Source: Anaerolineales bacterium
GTDB taxonomy: Bacteria > Chloroflexota > Anaerolineae > 4572-78 > J111
Assembly: GCA_015075405.1 (NCBI GenBank)
Contig: JABTUK010000003.1
Location: 372,001 to 436,000 of the forward strand
DNA length: 64,000 nucleotides
Reading direction: 5' to 3'
Shown here: positions 7,343-15,556 of the stretch, in pieces
Numbering within the stretch: position 1 is the stretch's first letter
Layout of the letters: every line of letters starts with the position of its first letter
Position numbers and translations under genes: made by a program
The notes under the pieces: model-generated
What the model was told of the DNA's origin: nothing
Database searches by the model: none
The model's input: only the letters and a program-made list of their open reading frames with translations

Positions 7343-8380
7343 TTACCTGAATTCTTTCACCAATTTGATTAACCGTTCCGGCCGATTTCGATAATCCGCC
7401 CATTCCAACCGGCCCGATACCAATCCACTCAAAACCTCGGTCAGCGCCCGGTTGACCGGCGTGGCTACGCCTGCTTTCTGCCCTACTTCGACAATGGCCC
7501 CGTTCAACACCCCAATCTCGGAAGTGGTCCGTCCGGCGGCCAGGTCAATGTGCAGCGAGGGCATTTTTGTACCGCGCCCACTGGCCATCGAAGGGCGAAG
7601 CAGGGCACGGGTGACGGCCTGGGGCAGCCAGCGGGCCGAGAGGATGCGGGCCAACCAGTCAACCGGGTAGCCCGGTAACTTCACCGCCCGGATGCTCTGC
7701 GCCCGCATCACCGCTACGCCCTCTTGCAACGCCCGGATTTCCAGGTCAAACAATTCCGGTTGGGCAATGATCGCCGCCGGCGGCAGGTCGAGGATGGCGG
7801 AGGAGGCGTTGGTGACGATGTTGAGCAGCAATTTAGACCATTTCATGGCCCGGTAATCAGTGTAAACCAGGGTGGGCAGGCCAGCTTCAGTCAGGGCATC
7901 GGCCAAAACTTGAACCGGTTGAACAGGGTGTAGGGCGGCCAACCCTAACCCACCTTTGGGCTTGCTCACTTCAATCACGCCTGGCTCCGGCACTTGAATG
8001 GGAATGGTAATAGTTCCGGCGATCACGCGCTCCGGGCCAAAAGCAGCAGCCAGTTGCTCCTCGTTGCCGATGCCGTTTTGCAGGGAAACAATATAGGTTT
8101 TGGGGGCCAAACCTGACAGGTCTTTGATGGCTTGAGGCGTGTCAGGCGCTTTGACGCTGAGTAACGTAAAGTCATAATCCGCATCGGCGGGAACAAGGGT
8201 GGTTGTGGCCGGAAAGACGGTTTGGGTAGCCAGATTGGGCCGGCGCAGGGTTAACCCCGTTTGGGCGATTTTTTCCATCAGGGCCGGTCGGCCTACCAGG
8301 GTCACCTCATGGCCGTTGGCCGCCAGCGCGCCGCCGACAAACCCGCCTATCGCCCCGGCCCCCATTATCAAAAGTTTCAA
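7343..8380 (-). CDS. Ketopantoate reductase family protein (PanE/ApbA)
   Basis: 345 residues, somewhat longer than the ~300 of typical PanE. The N-terminal Rossmann motif is MGAGAIGGFVGGALA, followed by EVTLVGR. The substrate domain contains KWSKLLLNIVTNASSAIL, with the conserved Lys and Asn of the family, and a later catalytic-loop Glu/Ser region. PanE reduces 2-dehydropantoate with NADPH for coenzyme A synthesis, but many ApbA-family members act on other 2-oxo acids. The start is TTG at 8380, required by the Rossmann strand, with AGGA upstream. Its place between ptsI and the SorC regulator is odd for a pantothenate gene, so another substrate is possible. Confidence 0.82.
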   Translation of the reverse strand: MKLLIMGAGAIGGFVGGALAANGHEVTLVGRPALMEKIAQTGLTLRRPNLATQTVFPATTTLVPADADYDFTLLSVKAPDTPQAIKDLSGLAPKTYIVSLQNGIGNEEQLAAAFGPERVIAGTITIPIQVPEPGVIEVSKPKGGLGLAALHPVQPVQVLADALTEAGLPTLVYTDYRAMKWSKLLLNIVTNASSAILDLPPAAIIAQPELFDLEIRALQEGVAVMRAQSIRAVKLPGYPVDWLARILSARWLPQAVTRALLRPSMASGRGTKMPSLHIDLAAGRTTSEIGVLNGAIVEVGQKAGVATPVNRALTEVLSGLVSGRLEWADYRNRPERLIKLVKEFR

Positions 8381-8409
8381 CCCGGGTTCCTCAATCCTAT
8401 CAAGGTTGT

Positions 8410-8541
8410 GTGTAACTGCTCAAGCATGTCATTTCGAGCGACGTTAGGAGCGAGAAATCTCCTGATCTGTGGTCTACAGACAACGGCCTCAAAGATTTCT
8501 CGGCTTTCAGCCTCGAAATGACATGAGGGGTGAGTAGTTAC
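8410..8541. repeat. MITE-like palindrome of the GTCATTTCGA family
   Basis: Ends are GTAACTGCTCAAGCATGTCA and its near-complement ending GAGTAGTTAC, with inner arms CATTTCGAG / CTCGAAATG and GAGAAATCT / AGATTTCTC. Other full copies are at 9847-9959 and 22467-22598. It lies between panE-like and the SorC gene, extending a few bases into the latter's 3' end. Confidence 0.8.
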
Positions 8542-9494
8542 GATTGTGTTGACATCTTTAAAACGGCTCGGGCGGCAATTTCATCAGTCACCAGGCAGTC
8601 AAGCACGCCCAGCCGGAGCGCCCCCAACACGGCTGAGGCTTTGTCAATGCCGCCGCCCACGCCAATCACGTAAGGCGTCTTTTTGAGGGTGTCGAGGGAG
8701 ACGCCAATGAGCCGCTGGTGCAACTCCAGCGGCAAAATTCGGCCACGCAGATCAAAATGGTAGGAACAAATATCTCCCACGCCGCCCTGCCGGATGATTT
8801 CACGCAGTTCGGTCTCGGTGATGTAGCCGGCCAGCAGCAGGCTGGACAGAGCCGGCGAGAGACTGCCAATCCCGATCAGAGCCATATCCATCTGGTCCAG
8901 CAGCGCCATAGACTCCCGGATGGAACGATCTTGCAGCAACGCCTCGCGGGTGGCCGGACTTTCGACCAGGAGAGGCGCGGGCAGATATTTGTACTGCCCG
9001 CCCAGGGTTTGGGCCAGCCAGCGGGTCAAGTCCGGGCCGTCAATGAGGGGATTAATGGAGCCAACGGCCCCTGTAAGCTGAACCACCGTGACCTTTTTTT
9101 GGTGAGCCGCTCGCAGCGCATTAACCACCTGATAGACGCCCGTGTTCCAGGAGATGCCCAGGATCATGCCATCTTCCAGTCGCTCTTCCATGTGGCGCGC
9201 AGCCAACACCCCCAACCGCTCGACCAGTTGGGAATAACCGATGGCGCCGGTGACTAATATTTTTATTTCTTTCAGGGCAAAACGATCCAGTAATTCCTGT
9301 TCCAGCGAGGAGGATTTGGCAGCAGGGTGGTGAATAATAATTTCGACCACACCCTCCTGGCGTCCTTCGGCCAGCAGTCGTGACACCTGAGGACGAGAAA
9401 TATTGAGCCGTTGGGCAATTTCTGCCTGAGTTAAGTTTTTTTCGTAATAAAGGCTGGCAACCTTAGCCAGCAGGGCGAGTTTATCCTCAGACAT
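8538..9494 (-). CDS. SorC family sugar-binding transcriptional regulator
   Basis: 318 residues, normal for SorC/DeoR-type regulators. The N-terminal HTH (about residues 18-45) reads NLTQAEIAQRLNISRPQVSRLL. The C-terminal effector domain has the family's GVGGGIDK and DEIAARAVL motifs. SorC regulators bind phosphorylated sugars or trioses and release from palindromes of the type TGAACA-N2-TGTTCA. Such sites occur at 22220-22262 upstream of glpF. The gene sits beside HPr and dhaM, so control of glycerol/DHA use is the best inference. Confidence 0.9.
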   Translation of the reverse strand: MSEDKLALLAKVASLYYEKNLTQAEIAQRLNISRPQVSRLLAEGRQEGVVEIIIHHPAAKSSSLEQELLDRFALKEIKILVTGAIGYSQLVERLGVLAARHMEERLEDGMILGISWNTGVYQVVNALRAAHQKKVTVVQLTGAVGSINPLIDGPDLTRWLAQTLGGQYKYLPAPLLVESPATREALLQDRSIRESMALLDQMDMALIGIGSLSPALSSLLLAGYITETELREIIRQGGVGDICSYHFDLRGRILPLELHQRLIGVSLDTLKKTPYVIGVGGGIDKASAVLGALRLGVLDCLVTDEIAARAVLKMSTQS

Positions 9495-9519
9495 ATTCTA
9501 TTTGCCAGGCCGAGTTTGC

Positions 9520-9804
9520 TTACGTTGTCGCTGACTCGGCAAAATTATTCGCAATTAATTGGGCGATAGTTTCCAGAGCGACCTGCTCATCCTCCCCTTC
9601 AGCCGTAACTTCAATGTTATGCCCCTTGGCTACCCCCAGCCCCAACACACTCAGGATGCTTTTGGCATCCATAAAGGGCGTCCCCCTGGTAGCATTTCTG
9701 ACCTTGATTTTAGATTTGAATTTTGCCGACGTTTGCACAAAGAGCGCCGCCGGACGGGCATGGAGTCCAACTTCATTTTGAATGGTAAAAGAGTTTGATT
9801 GCAC
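9520..9804 (-). CDS. ptsH: Phosphocarrier protein HPr
   Basis: 94 residues. The active-site motif GLHARPAA places the phospho-histidine at H15. A serine in DAKSILSVLGLG (S50) matches the regulatory Ser46 of HPr. It carries phosphate from Enzyme I to an EIIA domain, here most likely DhaM. The start is GTG at 9804 with AGAGGA upstream. No HPr kinase gene is seen in the window. Confidence 0.94.
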   Translation of the reverse strand: MQSNSFTIQNEVGLHARPAALFVQTSAKFKSKIKVRNATRGTPFMDAKSILSVLGLGVAKGHNIEVTAEGEDEQVALETIAQLIANNFAESATT

Positions 9805-9846
9805 AGGACAAATCCTCTATGAGAAGATATAGACAACAATCACATA

Positions 9847-9959
9847 TAACTGCTCAGCCATCATGTCATTTCGAGGCCGTAGGCCGAGAAATCTCTACGG
9901 CGCAACATAGGCGTCAGAGATTTCTCCCTTCGGTCGAAATGACATGCCCGAGTAGTTAC
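9847..9959. repeat. MITE-like palindrome of the GTCATTTCGA family
   Basis: Ends TAACTGCTCAGCCATCATGT and ACATGCCCGAGTAGTTA form terminal inverted repeats. Inner arms are CATTTCGAGG and GGTCGAAATG, then GAGAAATCTCT / AGAGATTTCTC. It fills the gap between HPr and dhaM. Confidence 0.8.
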
Positions 9960-9961
9960 AA

Positions 9962-10357
9962 TTATATGATCTTTTGCATCTCTTTGACAGCTTCGGCTGC
10001 ATTGTTGACTTCTTCCAAACTGTGCCCTAGCGAGGCCTCAACGGCGGCGACAATAGCCCCTTCTACCAGGTGAGCCGCGCTGACTTTGGTCTGAGCTTGC
10101 TGCTCTGGCGGCAGCATCTCGACGGCCATTTGGGTGCTAAATAAGGCGCTGCCCAAATCAAACAAAATCAATACCCCGTCGGGCGAGTAAGCCTGAGTAA
10201 TGGCCTGGTGAATCCGTTCGGCGCTGGTGCCAATGGTCTGATCGTCTACGCCGCCGGCCGCCTCGATCTTGACTAAATTTTGCGACATTTGCAAGGCCAT
10301 CTCGCGGACGCCCTGGGCCAACAGATGACTGTGAGAGACAATGACTATTCCGATCAT
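9962..10357 (-). CDS. dhaM: PTS-dependent dihydroxyacetone kinase phosphotransfer subunit DhaM (EIIA-Man type)
   Basis: 131 residues, a single EIIA-Man-like domain. The family opening IGIVIVSHSHLLAQGV carries the phospho-accepting H9. The motif ILFDLGSALFSTQMAVEML matches DhaM. It takes phosphate from HPr and transfers it to ADP bound on DhaL. Unlike the E. coli protein it lacks fused HPr and EI-like domains; separate HPr and ptsI genes are nearby. DhaK and DhaL are at 19263-20898 in the same strand block. Confidence 0.93.
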   Translation of the reverse strand: MIGIVIVSHSHLLAQGVREMALQMSQNLVKIEAAGGVDDQTIGTSAERIHQAITQAYSPDGVLILFDLGSALFSTQMAVEMLPPEQQAQTKVSAAHLVEGAIVAAVEASLGHSLEEVNNAAEAVKEMQKII

Positions 10358-10363
10358 AGGTGG

Positions 10364-10621
10364 TTATAACCCCCTCAATTTTCGATTGAGATAAAAAGCG
10401 ATCATGACAGCCAGTAAAGCTCCCACACCGTAGGCCAGACCGATTAGAATGCCCTGACCCGTTTGGCCGGCAGCAACCAGAGGATAGCCGTGTGAATAGC
10501 CGTATAATATGGCGACAATAACGACAAACGTCCACAAAATGCCCAGCAATAAATTGCGTCGTTTCATCAGGAGCGCATGGCGCTCTGTAGGCGTTAATTG
10601 TTTGGGGCGGCGTTTAGCCAT
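10364..10621 (-). CDS. Small two-helix membrane protein of unknown function
   Basis: 85 residues. The first ~23 are strongly basic (MAKRRPKQL, MKRRN), followed by two hydrophobic segments at about 24-42 (LLLGILWTFVVIVAILYGY) and 56-79 (GILIGLAYGVGALLAVMIAFYL), with a basic tail. The charge pattern suggests both ends in the cytoplasm. I recognise no family. It is packed tightly between glpK paralogue (7 nt) and dhaM (6 nt), so it is probably co-transcribed and may serve glycerol/DHA metabolism. Confidence 0.7.
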   Translation of the reverse strand: MAKRRPKQLTPTERHALLMKRRNLLLGILWTFVVIVAILYGYSHGYPLVAAGQTGQGILIGLAYGVGALLAVMIAFYLNRKLRGL

Positions 10622-10627
10622 TGGTTT

Positions 10628-12196
10628 TTATCCTTCGTGGTGGGTTAAGGGCACAAGACCTTCTTCTTCGGCTAGCAAGGATGTCTGGTTAACCCACTCC
10701 AAAGAACGGGCGACCGCTTTCTGCCAGCCTTTATACAATTTGGCCCGTGTTTCCCGGCTCATGCCTGGTTTCCAGACTTTGTCAACCGACCACTGCTGCT
10801 GGATTTCAGCCATATCTCGCCAAAAACCAACGGCTAAACCGGCGGCATAGGCTGCGCCCAGAGCGGTTGTTTCGGTCACTTTCAGGCGGGTCACCGGGAT
10901 ACCTAAAATATCTGCCTGAAATTGCATCAGTAAATCTACGGACGTCATGGTTCCGTCAACTTTTAACGTCACCAATTCTGTATCTATGTCGGCTTCCATC
11001 GCATCCAAAATGTCGCGGGTTTGGTAAGCAATTGACTCCAGGGCAGCCCTGACGAGATGGCCTCTATTGGTAAAACGGGTCAACCCGGCCATGATCCCCC
11101 GCGCATCGCTGCGCCAGTAGGGAGCGAACAGCCCATTAAAGGCGGGCACAAAGTAAACGTCGCCGTTGTCTTCAACGGTCTTAGCCAGCGCTTCAATATC
11201 GGCCATCTTTTCAATCAGCCCCAGGTTATCACGTAACCATTCGATGATAAGGCCGGTAAAAGCAATCGAGCCTTCGAGGGCATAAACGGTGGGTTGATCG
11301 CCAAATTTATAGCAAACCGTCGTCAGCAGGCCCCGCCGGGAGGGAATGATTCGGGCGCCGGTATTCATGATCACGAATGAGGCCCCATCATAGCTATTTT
11401 TTGTTTCAAGGGGGCTTAGACAAACCAGCCCCACCGCTGCCGCCTGCTGCGAACCCAGGATGCCGCAAATCGGCACACTGCCTCCCAAAAATCCATCCGG
11501 TTGGGTATAACCGTAGATGTTGGGATCGCTGGAAGGACGAATTTCAGGCAGCATTTTTCTGGGAATGGTCAGCAGCCGGCAAATGTTGTCGTTCCAGGTG
11601 GTCGTTGCTAAATTCATCAACATCGTCCGCGAAGCATTGGTCACATCGGTGATATGAACCCCACCCTTGGTTCCGCCGGTTAAATTCCAGACCAGCCAGG
11701 CATCCATATTCCCAAAAACAGCCTCACCCCGTTCGGCCGCTTCGCGCAACCCCTCCACATTATCCAGCAGCCATTTGAGCTTGGGGGCGGAGAAATAGGG
11801 CGTTACCGGCAGGCCCACTTGCAGCCGAAAGCGGTCTTGTCCACCCTCTTTTGCTAACTGCTGGCAAATTTCAACCGTTCGAATATCCCGCCAGACGATA
11901 GCATTATAGTAAGGTTTGCCCGTTGTTTTATCCCAAACAACGGTAGTTTCACGTTGATTAGCCAGACCAATAGCGGCGATATCCCCGGCGTTGAGTCCGG
12001 CCTTGCTCATGGCGCTTTTTATCACCACCTGGGTGTTGGCCCAGATTTCCAAAGGATAATGTTCCAGCCAGCCGGCTTCGGGGTGAATCTGCCGATGCTT
12101 TAAGGCAGATTGGCTGACTACTTCGCCGAGACGATTAAAGATGACACAACTGGTGTCGTGCGTACTTTGGTCTATGGCAATAATGTACTTCGACAT
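10628..12196 (-). CDS. Glycerol kinase paralogue lacking catalytic residues (probable pseudokinase)
   Basis: 522 residues, FGGY fold, aligning without gaps over at least the first 280 residues with the intact GlpK at 17597-19111. The phosphate loop DQGTTSTR (residues 9-16 there) reads DQSTHDTS here. The catalytic-base Asp of GDQQAA (D249 in the neighbour) is Ser249 (GSQQAA). The GTG of KNTYGTGCF is DGA, and the VDGG adenine-site motif is VDGT. By contrast the glycerol contacts R82, E83, W102, Y134 and F274 are kept. So the known family chemistry is probably lost while glycerol binding may remain. The frame is intact, which argues for selection. A sensor or regulatory role is inference; an altered substrate is the alternative. 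Confidence 0.85.
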   Translation of the reverse strand: MSKYIIAIDQSTHDTSCVIFNRLGEVVSQSALKHRQIHPEAGWLEHYPLEIWANTQVVIKSAMSKAGLNAGDIAAIGLANQRETTVVWDKTTGKPYYNAIVWRDIRTVEICQQLAKEGGQDRFRLQVGLPVTPYFSAPKLKWLLDNVEGLREAAERGEAVFGNMDAWLVWNLTGGTKGGVHITDVTNASRTMLMNLATTTWNDNICRLLTIPRKMLPEIRPSSDPNIYGYTQPDGFLGGSVPICGILGSQQAAAVGLVCLSPLETKNSYDGASFVIMNTGARIIPSRRGLLTTVCYKFGDQPTVYALEGSIAFTGLIIEWLRDNLGLIEKMADIEALAKTVEDNGDVYFVPAFNGLFAPYWRSDARGIMAGLTRFTNRGHLVRAALESIAYQTRDILDAMEADIDTELVTLKVDGTMTSVDLLMQFQADILGIPVTRLKVTETTALGAAYAAGLAVGFWRDMAEIQQQWSVDKVWKPGMSRETRAKLYKGWQKAVARSLEWVNQTSLLAEEEGLVPLTHHEG

Positions 12197-12205
12197 GCGT
12201 TACTC

Positions 12206-12796
12206 TTAATACAAACAAGCCGGGCAGTTTTCCGTTTCACTGACCTGAAACATTCGCGCCTCAGTTAACAGCTCGGGCGGGCCGGCTACAAAGCCTGTTT
12301 GGCCGCACAGACAGGCATACCAGCCGAACTCCACGTTTGTCCAGGGCAAACGCAGCCCTAAATCCATCCATTCAACGTCCAGCCGCCACCGCGCATTGGT
12401 AATCAGACCCCGGCAGTCTGCCGCCCGCAGCCGGGCTGCGTACAACCCTACGTGGGCGCAGTGCCGCATCAAGAGTACACCCAGTGTAATACCTCTGGGC
12501 CAGGGGATGGAGCGAGCATCGGCGCACAGAACGGTCAGGTTAGCGGGCAGCGGTTTCTGATGAGTCAGCAGGTCGGGCTGCATTTCAATGGCATAAACGT
12601 GCCGGGCAGTCGCCGCCATCCGCCGGGCCAGCCGCAAATCACCCGCCCCTATATCCAGCACAACATCCTCGGGTCGGATATAATTCAAAACCGCTTGATA
12701 AGTCGGTTCATCATAGGTCGCCCAACGGCTTTCCCACTCATCCAGATGACCGGGGACGGGAGACCGGGGACCGGCGCTATCCACTTTTAGCCTCAA
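12206..12796 (-). CDS. SAM-dependent methyltransferase-like protein
   Basis: About 196 residues. Motif I is VVLDIGAGDLRLARRM (residues ~46-61) and motif II is VYAIEMQPDLL, both typical of class I methyltransferases. The C-terminal third has several Cys residues (YACLCGQTG, NCPACLY), perhaps a metal site. Substrate unknown. The start is uncertain: the first TTG (12796) places a GACCGGG/GGTCTCC-type intergenic repeat inside the coding region (residues ~8-17, AGPRSPVPGH), so translation may begin at GTG 12784 or the gene may have been invaded at its 5' end. It lies between glpK paralogue and glpC. Confidence 0.65.
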   Translation of the reverse strand: MRLKVDSAGPRSPVPGHLDEWESRWATYDEPTYQAVLNYIRPEDVVLDIGAGDLRLARRMAATARHVYAIEMQPDLLTHQKPLPANLTVLCADARSIPWPRGITLGVLLMRHCAHVGLYAARLRAADCRGLITNARWRLDVEWMDLGLRLPWTNVEFGWYACLCGQTGFVAGPPELLTEARMFQVSETENCPACLY

Positions 12797-12831
12797 TTGT
12801 TACTATCCGGTCTTCGGTCATCGGTCTTCGG

Positions 12832-14094
12832 TCAGGGCGTCAGCCCATACGCCTGGGCCAGCAGCTCAACCGGATGGATCATCTTGGCCCCGGTCGCGTG
12901 AGCAATTTGCCAGCGGCAGGTTTCGCTGTCGCACACAGCCACCTTTGAGCCTGAGGCTTTGACCTGGTCGAAAAGACGCTTGCCCACATCCAGCCCAATC
13001 TGATATTTTTCTTTCTTATAGCCATACGTCCCGGCAATACCGCAGCAGTCAGCCTGGACATGCTGAATTTTGACGCCGGGGATCATTTCCATCAAATCAA
13101 TGGCGGGCAGGCCCATGTTGTGGGCTTTGAGTTGGCAGGGTGAATGGTAAGGCAGGGTCGCTTCTACAGGTTTGAAATCGGTTTTGAGTTGACCGGCATC
13201 GGCCAGATCGAGCAAAAACTCACATATATCATAAGTCTGCTGAGCCACCAATTCAAAAGGCTCCGTATTCAAGTCGAGAATATGGCGGTAATCGGATTTG
13301 AGCGAGAGAGTGCAGCTTGTCGAGGTGCCGACGATGGGTATTCCCTGGCGGGCATATTTGACCAGCGAATTGACGTTCTTTTGGGCATTATGGCAGGCCG
13401 CCTCAAATTCGGCGTTGGAAAGCATCGGCAGGCCGCAGCAAACTTGCTCCGGTATAATCACCTCAAAGCCGTTATGTTCCAGCACGGCCAGAGCGGCTTT
13501 GCCCACGTGCGGTTCAAAATAAGCGGTGCTGCAACCGTGGAAATAAACCACCTGTTTGCCGGTCTTTTTGCGTCCATTCGCTTTTTGGTAGACGCCCTTG
13601 TACCAGCCGCGAAAGGTCTCGAAGGAAAAGGGCGGCAGCGGCGCATCGCGGTGAACGCCCATCACGGCCTCAGCCAGAATCCGCAGCGGTTTCAAATGGG
13701 CCATAAAGTTGGCAATCGGCGCGACCGGGCTGGCCAGTTTGCCCATTAACTCGGAACGACCGAGCAGGCGGTTTCGCAGCGGAATGCCCCGGCGCTGGTA
13801 GAGCTTGTAGCGGGCCTTGGCATTCATCTCCATCACTTTGACTTCGTGCGGGCAGACCATCGTGCAGACGCCGCAGCCGCTGCAATAATCCAGGCTGTCG
13901 TCCACCGAGATTTCTTTGGGATTGCGGAAGCGTTGCGCCTGCGGTCCCACAAATTTGGGGCCGGGAAATTTGGGGGTAACGTTGGAAACCGGGCAGTGAG
14001 AGGTGCAAATATTACACTTAACGCACAAATCCGCGCTGTTTTGAACTTGATGCCAGATGGACAACGTGACGTCATCCAAAGTTTCTATGCTCAC
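12832..14094 (-). CDS. glpC: Anaerobic glycerol-3-phosphate dehydrogenase subunit C
   Basis: 420 residues. Two N-terminal [4Fe-4S] motifs are present, CVKCNICTSHCPV and CSGCGVCTMVCPHEV, then two CCG-type cysteine clusters (CCGLPMLSN and CCGIAGTYGY). GlpC anchors GlpAB and passes electrons from glycerol-3-phosphate to the quinone pool. The start is GTG at 14094 with AGGAG six bases upstream. glpB and glpA follow upstream on the same strand, giving the usual glpABC order. Confidence 0.94.
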   Translation of the reverse strand: MSIETLDDVTLSIWHQVQNSADLCVKCNICTSHCPVSNVTPKFPGPKFVGPQAQRFRNPKEISVDDSLDYCSGCGVCTMVCPHEVKVMEMNAKARYKLYQRRGIPLRNRLLGRSELMGKLASPVAPIANFMAHLKPLRILAEAVMGVHRDAPLPPFSFETFRGWYKGVYQKANGRKKTGKQVVYFHGCSTAYFEPHVGKAALAVLEHNGFEVIIPEQVCCGLPMLSNAEFEAACHNAQKNVNSLVKYARQGIPIVGTSTSCTLSLKSDYRHILDLNTEPFELVAQQTYDICEFLLDLADAGQLKTDFKPVEATLPYHSPCQLKAHNMGLPAIDLMEMIPGVKIQHVQADCCGIAGTYGYKKEKYQIGLDVGKRLFDQVKASGSKVAVCDSETCRWQIAHATGAKMIHPVELLAQAYGLTP

Positions 14095-14176
14095 AAAAAG
14101 ACTCCTAGAAAATAGTAGACGGTAGGCGGTAGACAGTAGACAGGGAATTAATGCGCCCCTGCGACTTTGCTACCTG

Positions 14177-15451
14177 CTACTTGTTCCCTGTTATCTGCTT
14201 GACCACCGCTGCCGCTGTAGCCACAGCCAGGCCATCTCCGGTGCGCCCGTGCGCCCATTCTGACTCGGCCAGGATTGCGCCGACGGCGTACAGATTTTCG
14301 GCCAGAGGGACGGCGCTGCCATTAACCGGGTTCAATCGCTCATTAACTTTGACCCCATAATTAAAAACGGGCTGGCCTTGGGGTGAGACAAAATGGGGGT
14401 TGAACCACTTGTGCCGGTTTGTTTCGGCGGTAATGGGCAGGCCAAAAACCTGCTCAGTCACACGACCATCTTGATGGGCCATGAGGCCGCCGCCAAAAAG
14501 GCCGCCGGTGGCTAAAACATAATGCTGGACCTGAATCGGCTTGAGACGGCTGATGGTTTCCAGTTGCACTTGCGTTACCCGGCCACCCTCAATCGTCCCA
14601 GCCACAATTTTGCCGCTGAGGATTAACTTTCCGCCCGCCTGCAAAAAAGCCTCTTTCAAAGCCTCGTACAAGCGCCGGCCTGGGATTGAAGGGGGCAGGG
14701 CGCTAATCTCAAACACAGGTTTGTCCAGCCCCTTTTCCAGGTCGGCGACCACTTCGCGGTGCTGCCGTAGGCCCAACATTGCCGGAAAGCCAATCCGTTG
14801 ATACCCTTTGCTTTTGCTTTTGACCGCCTTGATAACTTCACGCCGAAACTCGGCTCTTTCAAACGCATGACCTACTTCCGTCGGGACCACATCCACTTTG
14901 CCGGCTCTGGGAATGGTCACGTCAATCAGGCAAGGTTCAGCTTTTACCAAATCCTGTTCGTTGAGGTTTTGGCTAATCAAGGTAGGGTAGAAATCACGCA
15001 TCTGGCTGAAACCAACAATGAGCATGCTCTCCCCGGTGCTCAATTCGCCTTTGGCCAGCGAGGCCGGGGCCAGGCACGTCGGATGGACGGCTCCGGCGGC
15101 GCTGGGCAGCAGCCAATTGTGGTTGAAGTCGCCCTTGTAATCCAGGCCGTGTTGGTTGACCAGTTTGAGAAAGTTATTGAGGCCGGCTTCCAGGTTCGCT
15201 CGCCCCACCAGGCCATAAGGATGGTTGGGCCGCTCGGCCAAAAAGTCGTCCAGTTTGCTGGCCGGGTTCTTGACCGGCTCCATCGAATCAGCCGGTTGAA
15301 AGCCCAACACATCAATACAGCCGGAAGCTAACAGCAGCGCCCCGATGCCGGTGGCGGTTACTAAAACTTTTTGATTATTCTGGGCCAGTTGGCAGGCTGT
15401 GGTCAGCCCGGCCAGCCCGGCGCCAATAACAACAACATCATAGCGAGACAT
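14177..15451 (-). CDS. glpB: Anaerobic glycerol-3-phosphate dehydrogenase subunit B
   Basis: 424 residues, usual for GlpB. FAD-binding motif VVVIGAGLAGLTTACQL at the N-terminus. Family features include ASGCIDVLG, FPAMLGLRQH and a C-terminal ENLYAVGAILAESEWAHGRTGDGLAVATA that closes the flavin site. It forms the GlpABC complex oxidising glycerol-3-phosphate to DHAP. Lies between glpA and glpC. Confidence 0.93.
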   Translation of the reverse strand: MSRYDVVVIGAGLAGLTTACQLAQNNQKVLVTATGIGALLLASGCIDVLGFQPADSMEPVKNPASKLDDFLAERPNHPYGLVGRANLEAGLNNFLKLVNQHGLDYKGDFNHNWLLPSAAGAVHPTCLAPASLAKGELSTGESMLIVGFSQMRDFYPTLISQNLNEQDLVKAEPCLIDVTIPRAGKVDVVPTEVGHAFERAEFRREVIKAVKSKSKGYQRIGFPAMLGLRQHREVVADLEKGLDKPVFEISALPPSIPGRRLYEALKEAFLQAGGKLILSGKIVAGTIEGGRVTQVQLETISRLKPIQVQHYVLATGGLFGGGLMAHQDGRVTEQVFGLPITAETNRHKWFNPHFVSPQGQPVFNYGVKVNERLNPVNGSAVPLAENLYAVGAILAESEWAHGRTGDGLAVATAAAVVKQITGNK

Positions 15452-15462
15452 AGAATTTTCCT

Positions 15463-15556
15463 GTAAGTAAGAAGCAAGAAGTAGGGAGTAGGAAGTAAGA
15501 AGTAGGGGAATGAAGTCTTCTAAATTCTTACTTCTTATTTCTCATTTCTTACTTCT
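15463..15556. repeat. Heptamer-period hairpin between glpA and glpB
   Basis: One arm is an imperfect 7-nt tandem (AGTAGGG AGTAGGA AGTAAGA type), and the other is its rough complement (TTCTTACTTCTTATTTCTCA type). It may end or stall transcription between glpA and glpB. Confidence 0.65.
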
